A DNA stretch of 6,302 nucleotides from an uncultured Dokdonia sp. (GCA_937124495.1 CAKZKZ010000939.1:1-6302); one strand, 5' to 3'; positions 1 to 5,179 are shown, counted from the first letter of the stretch. The notes: generated from the letters alone by a model not told the origin. Numbers and translations are program-made.

Positions 1-149
1 GCAGCAATAATATTATCCATAGAGGATAGCGCTGGAATTTCTCTCATATAGGCAGCTTGACCATACGAGGTGGGCGACATAGATTCATCTTGAGCGTATA
101 CTGAAAACGCACAAAATAAACATAAAATAACGATAGTAATTTTCTTCAT
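1..149 (-). CDS. N-terminus of an exported protein of unknown function (cut by window edge)
   Basis: Forty-nine complete codons are visible, from an ATG at 149-147 to the left edge, so the C-terminal part is missing. The protein begins MKKITIVILCLFCAFSVYA, a classic signal peptide: two lysines, a hydrophobic core of about 14 residues, and a likely cleavage after VYA before QDE. The mature start reads DESMSPTSYGQAAYMREI, which I do not recognise. The product is therefore exported to the periplasm, outer membrane or medium, but no domain can be named. The start is supported by the signal peptide, by an A-rich leader without Shine-Dalgarno (usual in Bacteroidota), and by a well-formed promoter 45 bases upstream. 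Coding is inferred from these features because only about 30 mature residues are visible. Confidence 0.75.
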   Translation of the reverse strand, partial: MKKITIVILCLFCAFSVYAQDESMSPTSYGQAAYMREIPALSSMDNIIA

Positions 150-193
150 TTTGGTTAATATAATTTGTTAATAGTTAGTTAATTTAATAAAAA

Positions 194-223
194 CAAAGGT
201 AGTATTGACAGAATTATTGCCAA
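194..223 (-). promoter_or_regulatory. Bacteroidota-type promoter for the leftward exported-protein gene
   Basis: Read on the minus strand, TTG at 223-221 is followed after 19 bases by TACCTTTG at 201-194. This is an exact match to the TAnnTTTG -7 element with a TTG -33 element, as described for Bacteroides and Flavobacterium. The predicted transcript would start near 188, leaving a leader of about 40 bases before the ATG at 149. Confidence 0.6.
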
Positions 224-500
224 TAAATTAAGAAATCGTTATTTCTATGGCAAACCCATAATACGCCTCTGGAAAACAAGTATAAAAAAGAGCTTGACAA
301 AATGTAAAACAGCATTTTTAAAACAATGCTTTTATCCTTAGATAAGGGAAAATTTGAACATTTTGATTTTATTTTATAAAAAATCGCTCTAAAAAAACAC
401 TGCGCAAAAAGACTGCGCATTAGCATTTCATATTTGCACTGTAATTAAGTTTTGAATGACCTCATCTTTTGGAATCAGCTGAGGGAAATCAAAAGAAGTG
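224..500. other. AT-rich intergenic stretch without a convincing gene
   Basis: A 70-codon frame on the minus strand (426-214) is rich in Phe, Cys, Ser and Leu, shows no recognisable domain and runs into the promoter described at 194-223, so I do not call it. Two small structures are visible. One is an inverted repeat AGCATT/AATGCT at 311-316 and 325-330, followed by TTTAT, which could act as a weak rightward terminator. The other is a direct repeat ACTGCGCA at 399-406 and 412-419, spaced 13 bases apart. Confidence 0.5.
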
Positions 501-528
501 TCCCGTCATAACTTGGGGTATGACGGGA
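501..528. repeat. Ten-bp hairpin, possible transcript end
   Basis: TCCCGTCATA at 501-510 is perfectly complementary to TATGACGGGA at 519-528, with an eight-base loop. The rightward side is followed by TT then a run of A, and the leftward side by ACACTTCTTTTG, so neither side gives the clean T-tract of an intrinsic terminator. It lies between the promoter region of the left gene and the tRNA-like array. It may be a weak bidirectional terminator or an RNA stem of unknown use. Confidence 0.4.
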
Positions 529-618
529 TTTAAAAAAAGAATCAAAAGGAGCGCAATTTGATGGTGGTGATCATCTTAGAATATACATTGCTACATACTG
601 AGGATGTTGTTTGTTTAT

Positions 619-647
619 TTGACAAATGCATGATTGCGCTCTGAATA
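619..647 (+). promoter_or_regulatory. Weak candidate promoter ahead of the tRNA array
   Basis: TTGACA at 619-624 is followed after 17 bases by TGAATA at 642-647, about 27 bases before the first tRNA-like element. The -10 part does not match TAnnTTTG, so the call is tentative. The spacer overlaps the right arm of an inverted repeat, GAGCGCAAT at 549-557 with ATTGCGCTC at 633-641. Confidence 0.2.
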
Positions 648-673
648 CATACTCACTATATGTGAATAATAAA

Positions 674-744
674 GTGTCTGTAGTGTAATGGCTAGCACGG
701 TAGGTATATCCTATAAGTCCGAAGTTCGATTCTCGGAAGACACG
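674..744 (+). tRNA. Atypical tRNA with a contracted anticodon loop, probably a pseudo-tRNA
   Basis: The cloverleaf is mostly recognisable. The acceptor GTGTCTG (674-680) pairs with AAGACAC (737-743) at six of seven positions. The D-stem GTGT (683-686) pairs with GCAC (695-698) around a loop containing the invariant GG, and a T-loop TTCGATT lies at 725-731. The T-stem is perfect (CCGAG against CTCGG) only if one A at 722 or 723 is bulged, which looks like a one-base insertion. The anticodon stem GTAGG (700-704) pairs with CCTAT (710-714) but encloses only five bases, TATAT, instead of seven. No register gives both a standard loop with T33 and a good stem, so I do not assign an amino acid. The missing two bases would abolish normal decoding. 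It is either a decaying gene or a specialised tRNA-like RNA. Confidence 0.55.
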
Positions 745-770
745 TACATCAATATTCTTGGTGTACACTT

Positions 771-843
771 GAAACAGTAGCTTATGTGGTATAAGCGTCA
801 GATTGAAGCTCTGAAGATATACGTTCGACTCGTATCTGTTTCA
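771..843 (+). tRNA. tRNA-Phe (anticodon GAA), structurally intact but sequence-divergent
   Basis: Every helix is fully Watson-Crick paired: acceptor GAAACAG/CTGTTTC (771-777 with 836-842), D-stem GCTT/AAGC (780-783 with 793-796), anticodon stem TCAGA/TCTGA (798-802 with 810-814) and T-stem ATACG/CGTAT (819-823 with 831-835). The D-loop holds GG, the variable region has four bases, and the T-loop is TTCGACT. The anticodon loop TTGAAGC places GAA at 805-807, reading UUC/UUU. The discriminator is A843, as expected for Phe. No CCA is encoded, which is common in Bacteroidota. The acceptor and stem sequences differ from the usual bacterial tRNA-Phe (from memory, GC-rich acceptors such as GGTTCGG). 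An extra tRNA of mobile or phage origin is therefore more likely than the housekeeping copy. Confidence 0.85.
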
Positions 844-882
844 CACTATGCAAGTCTTGTTGGGTGTTTCTGTATGGCACTA

Positions 883-927
883 TTGTATACAACATTACAG
901 TATTTGTATGATGGTTGTATATACAAC
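883..927. repeat. Two related palindromes, TTGTATACAA type
   Basis: TTGTATACAA (883-892) and GTTGTATATACAAC (914-927) are perfect palindromes. The second equals the first with an extra TA in the centre and one more base on each side. They are 31 bases apart (start to start), just before and inside the next tRNA-like element. The short form resembles operators of GntR-family regulators, which is knowledge of the family rather than evidence here. The second also overlaps the proposed D-arm of the element at 896-997, so it may only be RNA structure. Confidence 0.35.
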
Positions 928-997
928 TTGACATAGAGGTTATTGATTTTCCAAAAATCAAAGTATCGTTATGTGGGTTCGAGTCCCACTCCTGTGA
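896..997 (+). pseudogene. tRNA-like element with a Trp-type anticodon arm (CCA) and an internal insertion
   Basis: The 3' part is clear: T-stem GTGGG/CCCAC (973-977 with 985-989) around TTCGAGT, then an acceptor strand TCCTGTG (990-996) and A997. Upstream, TGATT/AATCA (944-948 with 956-960) encloses TTCCAAA, a canonical loop with anticodon CCA (951-953), the Trp anticodon. A plausible 5' acceptor TACAGTA (896-902) pairs with the 3' strand at six of seven positions. A D-arm TGTA/TATA (905-908, 918-921) with loop TGATGGTTG follows. Between the D-arm and the CCA arm lie 22 extra bases (922-943) that form a second, imperfect arm, ACAAC against GTTAT, whose loop contains TTGACAT (anticodon-like GAC). 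The variable region is also long at 12 bases. At about 102 bases with two anticodon-like arms it is unlikely to work as an ordinary tRNA. It may be an insertion-bearing remnant or a chimera. Confidence 0.5.
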
Positions 998-1086
998 TCA
1001 GGATGGCGGAATTGGTATACGCACTAGATTTGAGATCTGGCAAAAACGAGACGTAGCTGTCGTAGGTTCGATTCCTATCAGGCCCA
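997..1086 (+). pseudogene. Leu-type (class II) tRNA body with anticodon TGA and unpaired acceptor
   Basis: TGGCGGAATTGGTATACGC (1004-1022) is the D region of a tRNA-Leu, with D-stem GCG/CGC. The anticodon arm CTAGA/TCTGG (1024-1028 with 1036-1040) encloses TTTGAGA, so the anticodon reads TGA (1031-1033), a serine anticodon one base from the Leu anticodon TAA. A 21-base variable arm (1041-1061) with GAC/GTC pairing marks a class II tRNA. The T-stem GTAGG/CCTAT (1062-1066 with 1074-1078) encloses TTCGATT. The expected 5' acceptor ATCAGGA (997-1003) does not pair with the 3' strand CAGGCCC (1079-1085). The 3' strand instead matches the next element, and ATCAGG appears as a direct repeat at both ends. 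Without an acceptor helix it should not be matured normally, so I treat it as broken or recombined. Confidence 0.6.
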
Positions 1087-1106
1087 CAAGATCATATAGA
1101 AAATTA

Positions 1107-1181
1107 GGGGCCTGTAGCTCAGTGGTAGAGCACTACATTTTTTTGACGTTAGGGAGTACGTAAAATTCCCACCACCAAGCC
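1107..1181 (+). pseudogene. tRNA-like element with intact D-arm and Val-type (GAC) loop, T-arm degraded
   Basis: GGGGCCTG (1107-1114), TA, then the D-arm GCTC-AGTGGTA-GAGC (1117-1131) give a standard 5' half of a class I tRNA. The following arm begins CTAC (1133-1136), runs through seven T (1138-1144) and contains TTGACGT (1143-1149), which would hold anticodon GAC for Val. The flanking bases do not form a normal five-pair stem; CTA can pair with TAG at 1150-1152 only around a much enlarged loop. A T-arm is only hinted at by GGGA (1152-1155) and TCCC (1167-1170), without the TTCRA loop. The 3' CAAGCC (1176-1181) pairs with GGCCTG at five of six positions. I read it as a decayed tRNA-Val-like gene. 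Assignment to Val is inference. Confidence 0.5.
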
Positions 1182-1203
1182 GATCATCTTATAAAACTGA
1201 TCA

Positions 1204-1220
1204 ACAGACTGTTAATCTGT
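1204..1220 (+). pseudogene. Isolated Asn-type anticodon arm (GTT), tRNA fragment
   Basis: ACAGA (1204-1208) and TCTGT (1216-1220) pair perfectly around CTGTTAA, the standard tRNA-Asn anticodon loop with GTT at 1211-1213. No D-arm or TTCRA T-loop can be found on either side. CATTG and CAATG (1224-1235) lie downstream but do not make a T-arm. It is best read as the last remnant of a tRNA gene at the end of the array, although a 17-base match could be chance. Confidence 0.3.
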
Positions 1221-1480
1221 ATTCATTGAGCAATGCAAGATCTATCGGTTAAGCTTTTGTAAAAGAGTGCTAACACTTCTTGAATGTACTTTGAATGATT
1301 GTTGTTAGATAACACAAAACAGTTGCTTATTTATGATGCCTGTTCTGTTAAAGAATTGTTTTATAAACACTTCTTTCTCGTTCAAAAACCGTAAAAAACC
1401 ACCTGTAGGATGTTATGTAACGTCTCTTATTCCGTATATAAAAGATGATAGATTTTGTATTGTTATTTAAAAAAGAGTAT

Positions 1481-1494
1481 GCTTTCGCGAAAGC
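1481..1494. repeat. Iterated palindrome, copy 1 (GCTTTCGCGAAAGC)
   Basis: This is a perfect 14-bp palindrome in the intergenic region before the slipin gene. The same core recurs at 1756-1775 (within a gene), 5254-5263 and, with one changed base, at 5827-5840. Repetition within 6.3 kb, both in and out of genes, marks it as a highly iterated palindrome rather than an operator of one gene. Confidence 0.75.
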
Positions 1495-1537
1495 GTTGCC
1501 AAGCGCAATACAAGTAGTGAAATCAGTATAAAAGTAC

Positions 1538-1566
1538 CATTTCTATGTATACCGGTCATAGAAGTG
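1538..1566. repeat. Ten-bp stem-loop in the region before the slipin gene
   Basis: Bases 1538-1547 pair with 1557-1566 (nine Watson-Crick pairs and one T-G) around a nine-base loop, TATACCGGT. No T-run follows on either strand, so it is not an intrinsic terminator. If it lies in the slipin leader it could affect RNA stability or translation. No known riboswitch is recognised. Confidence 0.4.
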
Positions 1567-1616
1567 ATATAGGGTATATACCCGCACAAATGAAGTTTAA
1601 TTAAAATCAAAAGACA

Positions 1617-1654
1617 CCCGCTGGAGTTTATGCTGAGCATAGTCGAAATACGGG
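1617..1654. repeat. REP-like inverted repeat containing TGCTGAGCATAGTCGAAAT
   Basis: CCCG (1617-1620) pairs with CGGG (1651-1654), and within it TATGCT (1629-1634) pairs with AGCATA (1636-1641). The segment reads TGCTGAGCATAGTCGAAAT, which resembles the widespread intergenic TGAGC-x-x-AGTCGAA repeats I recall from Bacteroidota genomes (memory, not checked). It ends ten bases before the slipin ATG and so would lie in its leader. Confidence 0.4.
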
Positions 1655-1664
1655 CGCAAGAATT

Positions 1665-2765
1665 ATGAAAAAAGTACACATCAACGCCGGTAAAATCGGC
1701 TTAGTATTTAAAAATGGAGATTACAAACGTGTTATTAAAGAGGGAGGACACTGGCTACGCTTTCGCGAAAGCGTAAGTATATATAACACCTCGTTATCTT
1801 TTACATCTAATACCATAGATCTAGACGTGCTTTTACAAGACGAAGCACTAGTGAAATTATGGCATGTGATAGATGTATTGGATCACGAACTAGTAATTGT
1901 ATATAAAAACAAAAAATATAGCCAAACGCTTACTTCTGGACGTTATATCTTCTGGAAAGGACTTGTAGAGTATCAATTTACACGTGCCGACCTTAACAAA
2001 ATTGACATCACAGAATCTATTGATAAGGCTGCGTTTTCTAAATATGATTTCATCAAACACATTCGTGTATTTGAAGTGGCAGCACATGAAAAAGCAGTAA
2101 TGCTTGTCAATGATGAATATGTAAAAACGTTAACGGGCGGTACATACCGTTTCTGGCGTAATGACATCACCATTAAAATTGCAAAAGCAGATATGCGCCA
2201 GCTGCAACTAGAAATTTCTGGTCAAGAATTACTTACAAAAGATAAAGCGACTGTTCGTCTTAATTTTTATGCACAGTACAAAGTAATGAATGTCGAAAAG
2301 GCTTTGTTAGAAACAAAAGACTATGAAAAACAATTATATATCTCATTACAACTGGCTTTACGTGCCTACGTGGGTAGTTACTCATTAGATGAATTGCTAG
2401 AAAGCAAAGAAGCACTCGCACAAGTTGTTTTTGAAAACAGTAAAGCAATGGCAACAAAGTTAGGCGTGACGATATTGAGTTGCGGTGTACGTGATGTCAT
2501 TCTTACCGGAGATATGAAAGACATCATGAACCGTGTATTGATTGCACAAAAAACAGCACAAGCAAATGTAATTACACGTCGTGAAGAAACTGCAAGTACA
2601 CGTAGTTTACTAAACACTGCAAAGCTTATGGAAGACAACGAAATGCTTTATAAACTTAAAGAAATGGAATATGTTGAAAAAATTGCTGATAAAGTAGGTG
2701 AAATCACGCTATCTGGAAACAGTGGCATGGTCACACAATTAACGGAACTATTTACAACAAAGTAA
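1665..2765 (+). CDS. SPFH/slipin-family protein with three N-terminal repeats
   Basis: The product has 366 residues. Residues about 170-300 form an SPFH (band 7) domain: a beta-rich part (TKDKATVRLNFYAQYKV, 191-207), then LQLALRAYVGSYSLDELLESK and ATKLGVTILSCGVRDVILTG, as in slipin/stomatin proteins. A helical, charged C-terminal part (about 295-340, rich in Ala, Glu, Lys and Arg) fits the coiled-coil tail by which these proteins oligomerise. The N-terminal 170 residues hold three copies of a short unit, about residues 11-34, 76-99 and 143-166, each with a pattern like V-K-N-x-x-Y-x-x-x-L-x-x-G-x-Y-x-F-W. No N-terminal membrane segment is visible, unlike typical slipins, so attachment may be peripheral or absent. 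SPFH proteins generally act as membrane scaffolds; the substrate or partner here is unknown. The ATG at 1665 lacks a Shine-Dalgarno sequence. An iterated palindrome encodes LRFRESV (31-37) within the first repeat. A strong terminator ends the unit. Confidence 0.88.
   Translation: MKKVHINAGKIGLVFKNGDYKRVIKEGGHWLRFRESVSIYNTSLSFTSNTIDLDVLLQDEALVKLWHVIDVLDHELVIVYKNKKYSQTLTSGRYIFWKGLVEYQFTRADLNKIDITESIDKAAFSKYDFIKHIRVFEVAAHEKAVMLVNDEYVKTLTGGTYRFWRNDITIKIAKADMRQLQLEISGQELLTKDKATVRLNFYAQYKVMNVEKALLETKDYEKQLYISLQLALRAYVGSYSLDELLESKEALAQVVFENSKAMATKLGVTILSCGVRDVILTGDMKDIMNRVLIAQKTAQANVITRREETASTRSLLNTAKLMEDNEMLYKLKEMEYVEKIADKVGEITLSGNSGMVTQLTELFTTK
1756..1775. repeat. Iterated palindrome, copy 2, inside the slipin gene
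   Basis: TACGCTTTCGCGAAAGCGTA is a perfect 20-bp palindrome, the longest copy in the window. It lies within the slipin gene and is translated as part of Leu-Arg-Phe-Arg-Glu-Ser-Val, right at the end of the first N-terminal repeat. The palindrome is therefore tolerated, or was inserted, within coding sequence. Confidence 0.8.
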
Positions 2766-2779
2766 TCCATTTTTAAACC

Positions 2780-2815
2780 AAACGCTAAGAAGAAATTCTT
2801 GGCGTTTCTTTTTTT
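2780..2815 (+). terminator. Strong intrinsic terminator after the slipin gene
   Basis: AAACGCTAAGAA (2780-2791) pairs with TTCTTGGCGTTT (2796-2807) over 12 pairs (one T-G) around a GAAA tetraloop. It is followed by C and seven T (2809-2815). It lies 15 bases after the slipin stop codon and separates that gene from the haloperoxidase gene. Confidence 0.9.
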
Positions 2816-2892
2816 CACAGGAGTCTTAGATACTATATCCTAAGGATTTCTGGCAATTGATTTTATAACAAATGTTCTTTTAACAAGGGTTC

Positions 2893-2925
2893 TTTGCTAT
2901 TAATTAGTGATAATTCATACATTTA
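2893..2925 (+). promoter_or_regulatory. Candidate Bacteroidota promoter of the haloperoxidase gene
   Basis: TTTG (2893-2896) is followed after 21 bases by TACATTTA (2918-2925), seven of eight matches to TAnnTTTG. Transcription from near 2931 would leave about 53 bases of leader before the ATG at 2984. The TTG of this -33 element would be the alternative start codon at 2894, which argues against that start. Confidence 0.4.
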
Positions 2926-2983
2926 CGGTAACTTCAAAGGTGAAGTATTGACTACTCAAACCAGTTTATTAAAAAGAAATATT

Positions 2984-5179
2984 ATGATACGAACATTACT
3001 CTGTATTTTATTTATTTGTTTAACTACCGTTTCCTCAAATTCGCAAGAATCTATTGCAAGAGAGTGGAATGAAGAACTCCTAGAAGCGGTTCGTAATGAT
3101 TTTGCACGTCCTACGGTACACGCACGCAATCTCTTTCATACTTCTGTATTAATGTATGATGCGTGGTCTATTTTTGATGAGACTGCTGTTCCTTTATTTT
3201 TAGGAAAGTCTTTTGGAGGATTTCAAGTACCCTTTGATGGCATTACCATCCCAGATAATGAAGACGATCTTGAAACTGCTAGAGATGAAGTAATCAGCTA
3301 TGCAGTCTTTCGATTATTAATGCATCGTTTTGCAGATTCTCCTGGAGAAGATGAAACCTTACCTTCGCTAGAAGCAAAATTTGCAGCATTGTCTTATGAT
3401 GCATCCTTTACAGATACAGATTACTCCACAGGGTCGTTTGCAGCTTTAGGAAACTATATGGCAGAACAAATGATCGCTTTTGGGTTACAAGATGGCTCTA
3501 ATGAAGATTTTGATTATGGAAACACCAACTATCTTCCTGTAAATGATCCCCTAATATTAGACATGTATGAAGATACTAATGACTTAGAAGACCCAAATAG
3601 GTGGCAACCACTTGCTTTTGATTCTTTTATAGATCAATCTGGAAATGTGATTCCTGGCGGTGTCCCTGATTTTTTAAGTCCAGAATGGGGTGTCGTAACT
3701 CCTTTCGCTTTAAGCGAAGACGATTTAGAAGTCATTCCCGTAGACGGCTTTGATTATTATGTCTATAATGATCCAGGCGAGCCTTCTCTTATTCAGGATT
3801 CTGATGGAAATGCCTTAGATGATCCATATAAATGGGGATTTTCTTTGGTTGCTTCTTGGTCAAAACATTTAGATCCTGCCGATGGAGTGATGATTGATAT
3901 CTCACCTGCCAGTATTGGTAACATACAAAGTTATCCAACTACTTTTGAAGAGTATAAAACCTTTTATGATTTTGAAAACGGTGGAGATGCCAGTATTGGT
4001 CATGATGTAAACCCTGCCACAGGACAGCCATACCCTACTCAAATGGTACCTAGAGCAGATTATGCAAGAGTACTTGCCGAGTTTTGGGCAGATGGCCCTG
4101 ATTCTGAAACACCTCCAGGGCATTGGTTTACGATTCTTAATTATGTAAATGACAATCCGCTTACGGTAAAAAAATTAGGTGGAGAAGGAGAAACATTGAG
4201 TGATTTAGAATGGGATGTTAAAACGTATTTCTTATTAGGTGCTGCAATGCACGATAGTGCTGTCAATACTTGGGGATTAAAAGGTTATTATGATTATATA
4301 CGCCCTATTTCTGCGTTGCGCTATATGGCTGGGAAAGGTCAAAGTGATGATAACTCTTTAGCGAATTATGATCCACACGGATTGCCGCTTATCGACGGAC
4401 TTATTGAAATTATTGAATTGGGAGACCCGCTTGCTGGAGACAACGATGAATTTGTAGGCACCCTTAAAATGAATGCTTGGAAAGGGCCTGATTTTATAGG
4501 AGATCCAGAGACTGATATTGCAGGTGTCGATTGGATTCAGGCTAATAGATGGTGGCCGTACCAACGACCTACGTTTGTAACACCCCCATTTGCAGGGTAT
4601 CTTTCTGGACACTCTACATTTTCTAGTGCTGCAGCAGAAATCTTAACGCTTGTTACTGGAGATCCATTTTTCCCAGGAGGTGTTGGTATTTTTGATATTA
4701 CTCAAAATGATTTCCTAGTTTTTGAACAAGGCCCTACTGTAGATATGACGTTACAATGGGCAACGTATAAAGATGCTTCAGACCAAACAAGTTTATCTAG
4801 AATTTGGGGAGGTATCCACCCTCCTATTGATGATATTCCTGGACGTATTTTAGGGACACAAATAGGAGATGATGTGTATGACAGAGGACTTGCTTATTTC
4901 TCTGGAGCGGCATTAAGCACAGAAGAAGTGGCAGTTACGCCAGTGACTATATTTCCGAATCCTGTAGATAATCTACTTCAGATTTCTGGAAAGTATCAAG
5001 GGGAGGTATCTTTTACGGTGTATAGTATAGATGGTAAAAAAGTGCTTTCTGAAACCAAGCCAATGACTGCGAATAGTACCACGCTTGATGTAGAAAAACT
5101 AACGACAGGCATTTACTTTTTGTCTATTGTAGATCAAGCTCAAAACTCATTGCAAACAGTTAAGATTATAAAACAGTAA
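2984..5179 (+). CDS. Secreted vanadium-dependent haloperoxidase with T9SS sorting domain
   Basis: The product has 731 residues. The enzyme is expected to bind vanadate and use hydrogen peroxide to oxidise halide to hypohalous acid outside the cell. Residues 1-20 (MIRTLLCILFICLTTVSSNS) are a signal peptide. Three active-site motifs match the vanadium haloperoxidase/PAP2 fold with the spacing of the Curvularia chloroperoxidase (known residues in brackets): W430-x2-K433-x6-R440-P (W350, K353, R360); PPF-x4-SGH with F536, S541, G542, H543 (F397, S402, G403, H404); and SR606-x5-H612-x3-D (R490, H496). FWADG with D370 may correspond to D292. The last 80 residues, from FPNP (657-660) to KIIK, are a type IX secretion sorting domain, which implies secretion or surface anchoring. 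At 731 residues it is longer than simple bacterial haloperoxidases, with an N-terminal helical domain (RPTVHARNLFHTSVLMYDAW). The start at ATG 2984 is chosen over an in-frame TTG at 2894 because it gives the signal peptide directly. Halide preference cannot be fixed from sequence, and phosphatase activity of the shared fold is the alternative. Confidence 0.9.
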   Translation: MIRTLLCILFICLTTVSSNSQESIAREWNEELLEAVRNDFARPTVHARNLFHTSVLMYDAWSIFDETAVPLFLGKSFGGFQVPFDGITIPDNEDDLETARDEVISYAVFRLLMHRFADSPGEDETLPSLEAKFAALSYDASFTDTDYSTGSFAALGNYMAEQMIAFGLQDGSNEDFDYGNTNYLPVNDPLILDMYEDTNDLEDPNRWQPLAFDSFIDQSGNVIPGGVPDFLSPEWGVVTPFALSEDDLEVIPVDGFDYYVYNDPGEPSLIQDSDGNALDDPYKWGFSLVASWSKHLDPADGVMIDISPASIGNIQSYPTTFEEYKTFYDFENGGDASIGHDVNPATGQPYPTQMVPRADYARVLAEFWADGPDSETPPGHWFTILNYVNDNPLTVKKLGGEGETLSDLEWDVKTYFLLGAAMHDSAVNTWGLKGYYDYIRPISALRYMAGKGQSDDNSLANYDPHGLPLIDGLIEIIELGDPLAGDNDEFVGTLKMNAWKGPDFIGDPETDIAGVDWIQANRWWPYQRPTFVTPPFAGYLSGHSTFSSAAAEILTLVTGDPFFPGGVGIFDITQNDFLVFEQGPTVDMTLQWATYKDASDQTSLSRIWGGIHPPIDDIPGRILGTQIGDDVYDRGLAYFSGAALSTEEVAVTPVTIFPNPVDNLLQISGKYQGEVSFTVYSIDGKKVLSETKPMTANSTTLDVEKLTTGIYFLSIVDQAQNSLQTVKIIKQ

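Larger units (their letters stand above)
1221..1616. other. Gene-free stretch with palindromes and hairpins
   Basis: I find no convincing coding frame or complete RNA gene. Visible structures are an imperfect stem AAGAGTG/CACTTCTT just after 1260, the CTTTCGCGAAAG-type palindrome at 1481-1494, a ten-pair stem at 1538-1566 and a palindrome GGGTATATACCC at 1572-1583. No match to TAnnTTTG with a well-spaced TTG was found before the slipin gene, so its promoter is not located. Confidence 0.5.

Noticed and set aside
214..426. Minus-strand frame of 70 codons with hydrophobic character
   Set aside because: Its composition reflects AT-rich noise (many Phe, Ser, Leu, Cys), and its end overlaps the promoter of the next gene.
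549..641. GAGCGCAAT/ATTGCGCTC inverted repeat as the acceptor stem of another tRNA
   Set aside because: No TTCRA T-loop, D-arm or anticodon arm is present between the arms, and a nine-base match over this distance can be chance.
571..768. Minus-strand frame of 65 codons over the first tRNA-like element
   Set aside because: It is antisense to a tRNA-like sequence and has no domain or signal peptide.
915..1163. Open reading frame of 82 codons on the plus strand
   Set aside because: It runs through the tRNA-like elements and reads their conserved D- and T-arm bases as codons; no protein-like features.
1467..1679. Minus-strand frame of 70 codons
   Set aside because: It overlaps the slipin start, crosses several palindromes and has no recognisable features.
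2894..2983. Upstream TTG start adding 30 residues to the haloperoxidase
   Set aside because: It would bury the signal peptide, and the TTG coincides with a likely -33 promoter element.
3704..3718. Inverted repeat TTCGCTT-T-AAGCGAA inside the haloperoxidase gene
   Set aside because: It is a different sequence from the iterated palindrome and encodes ordinary residues (FALSED); most likely chance.
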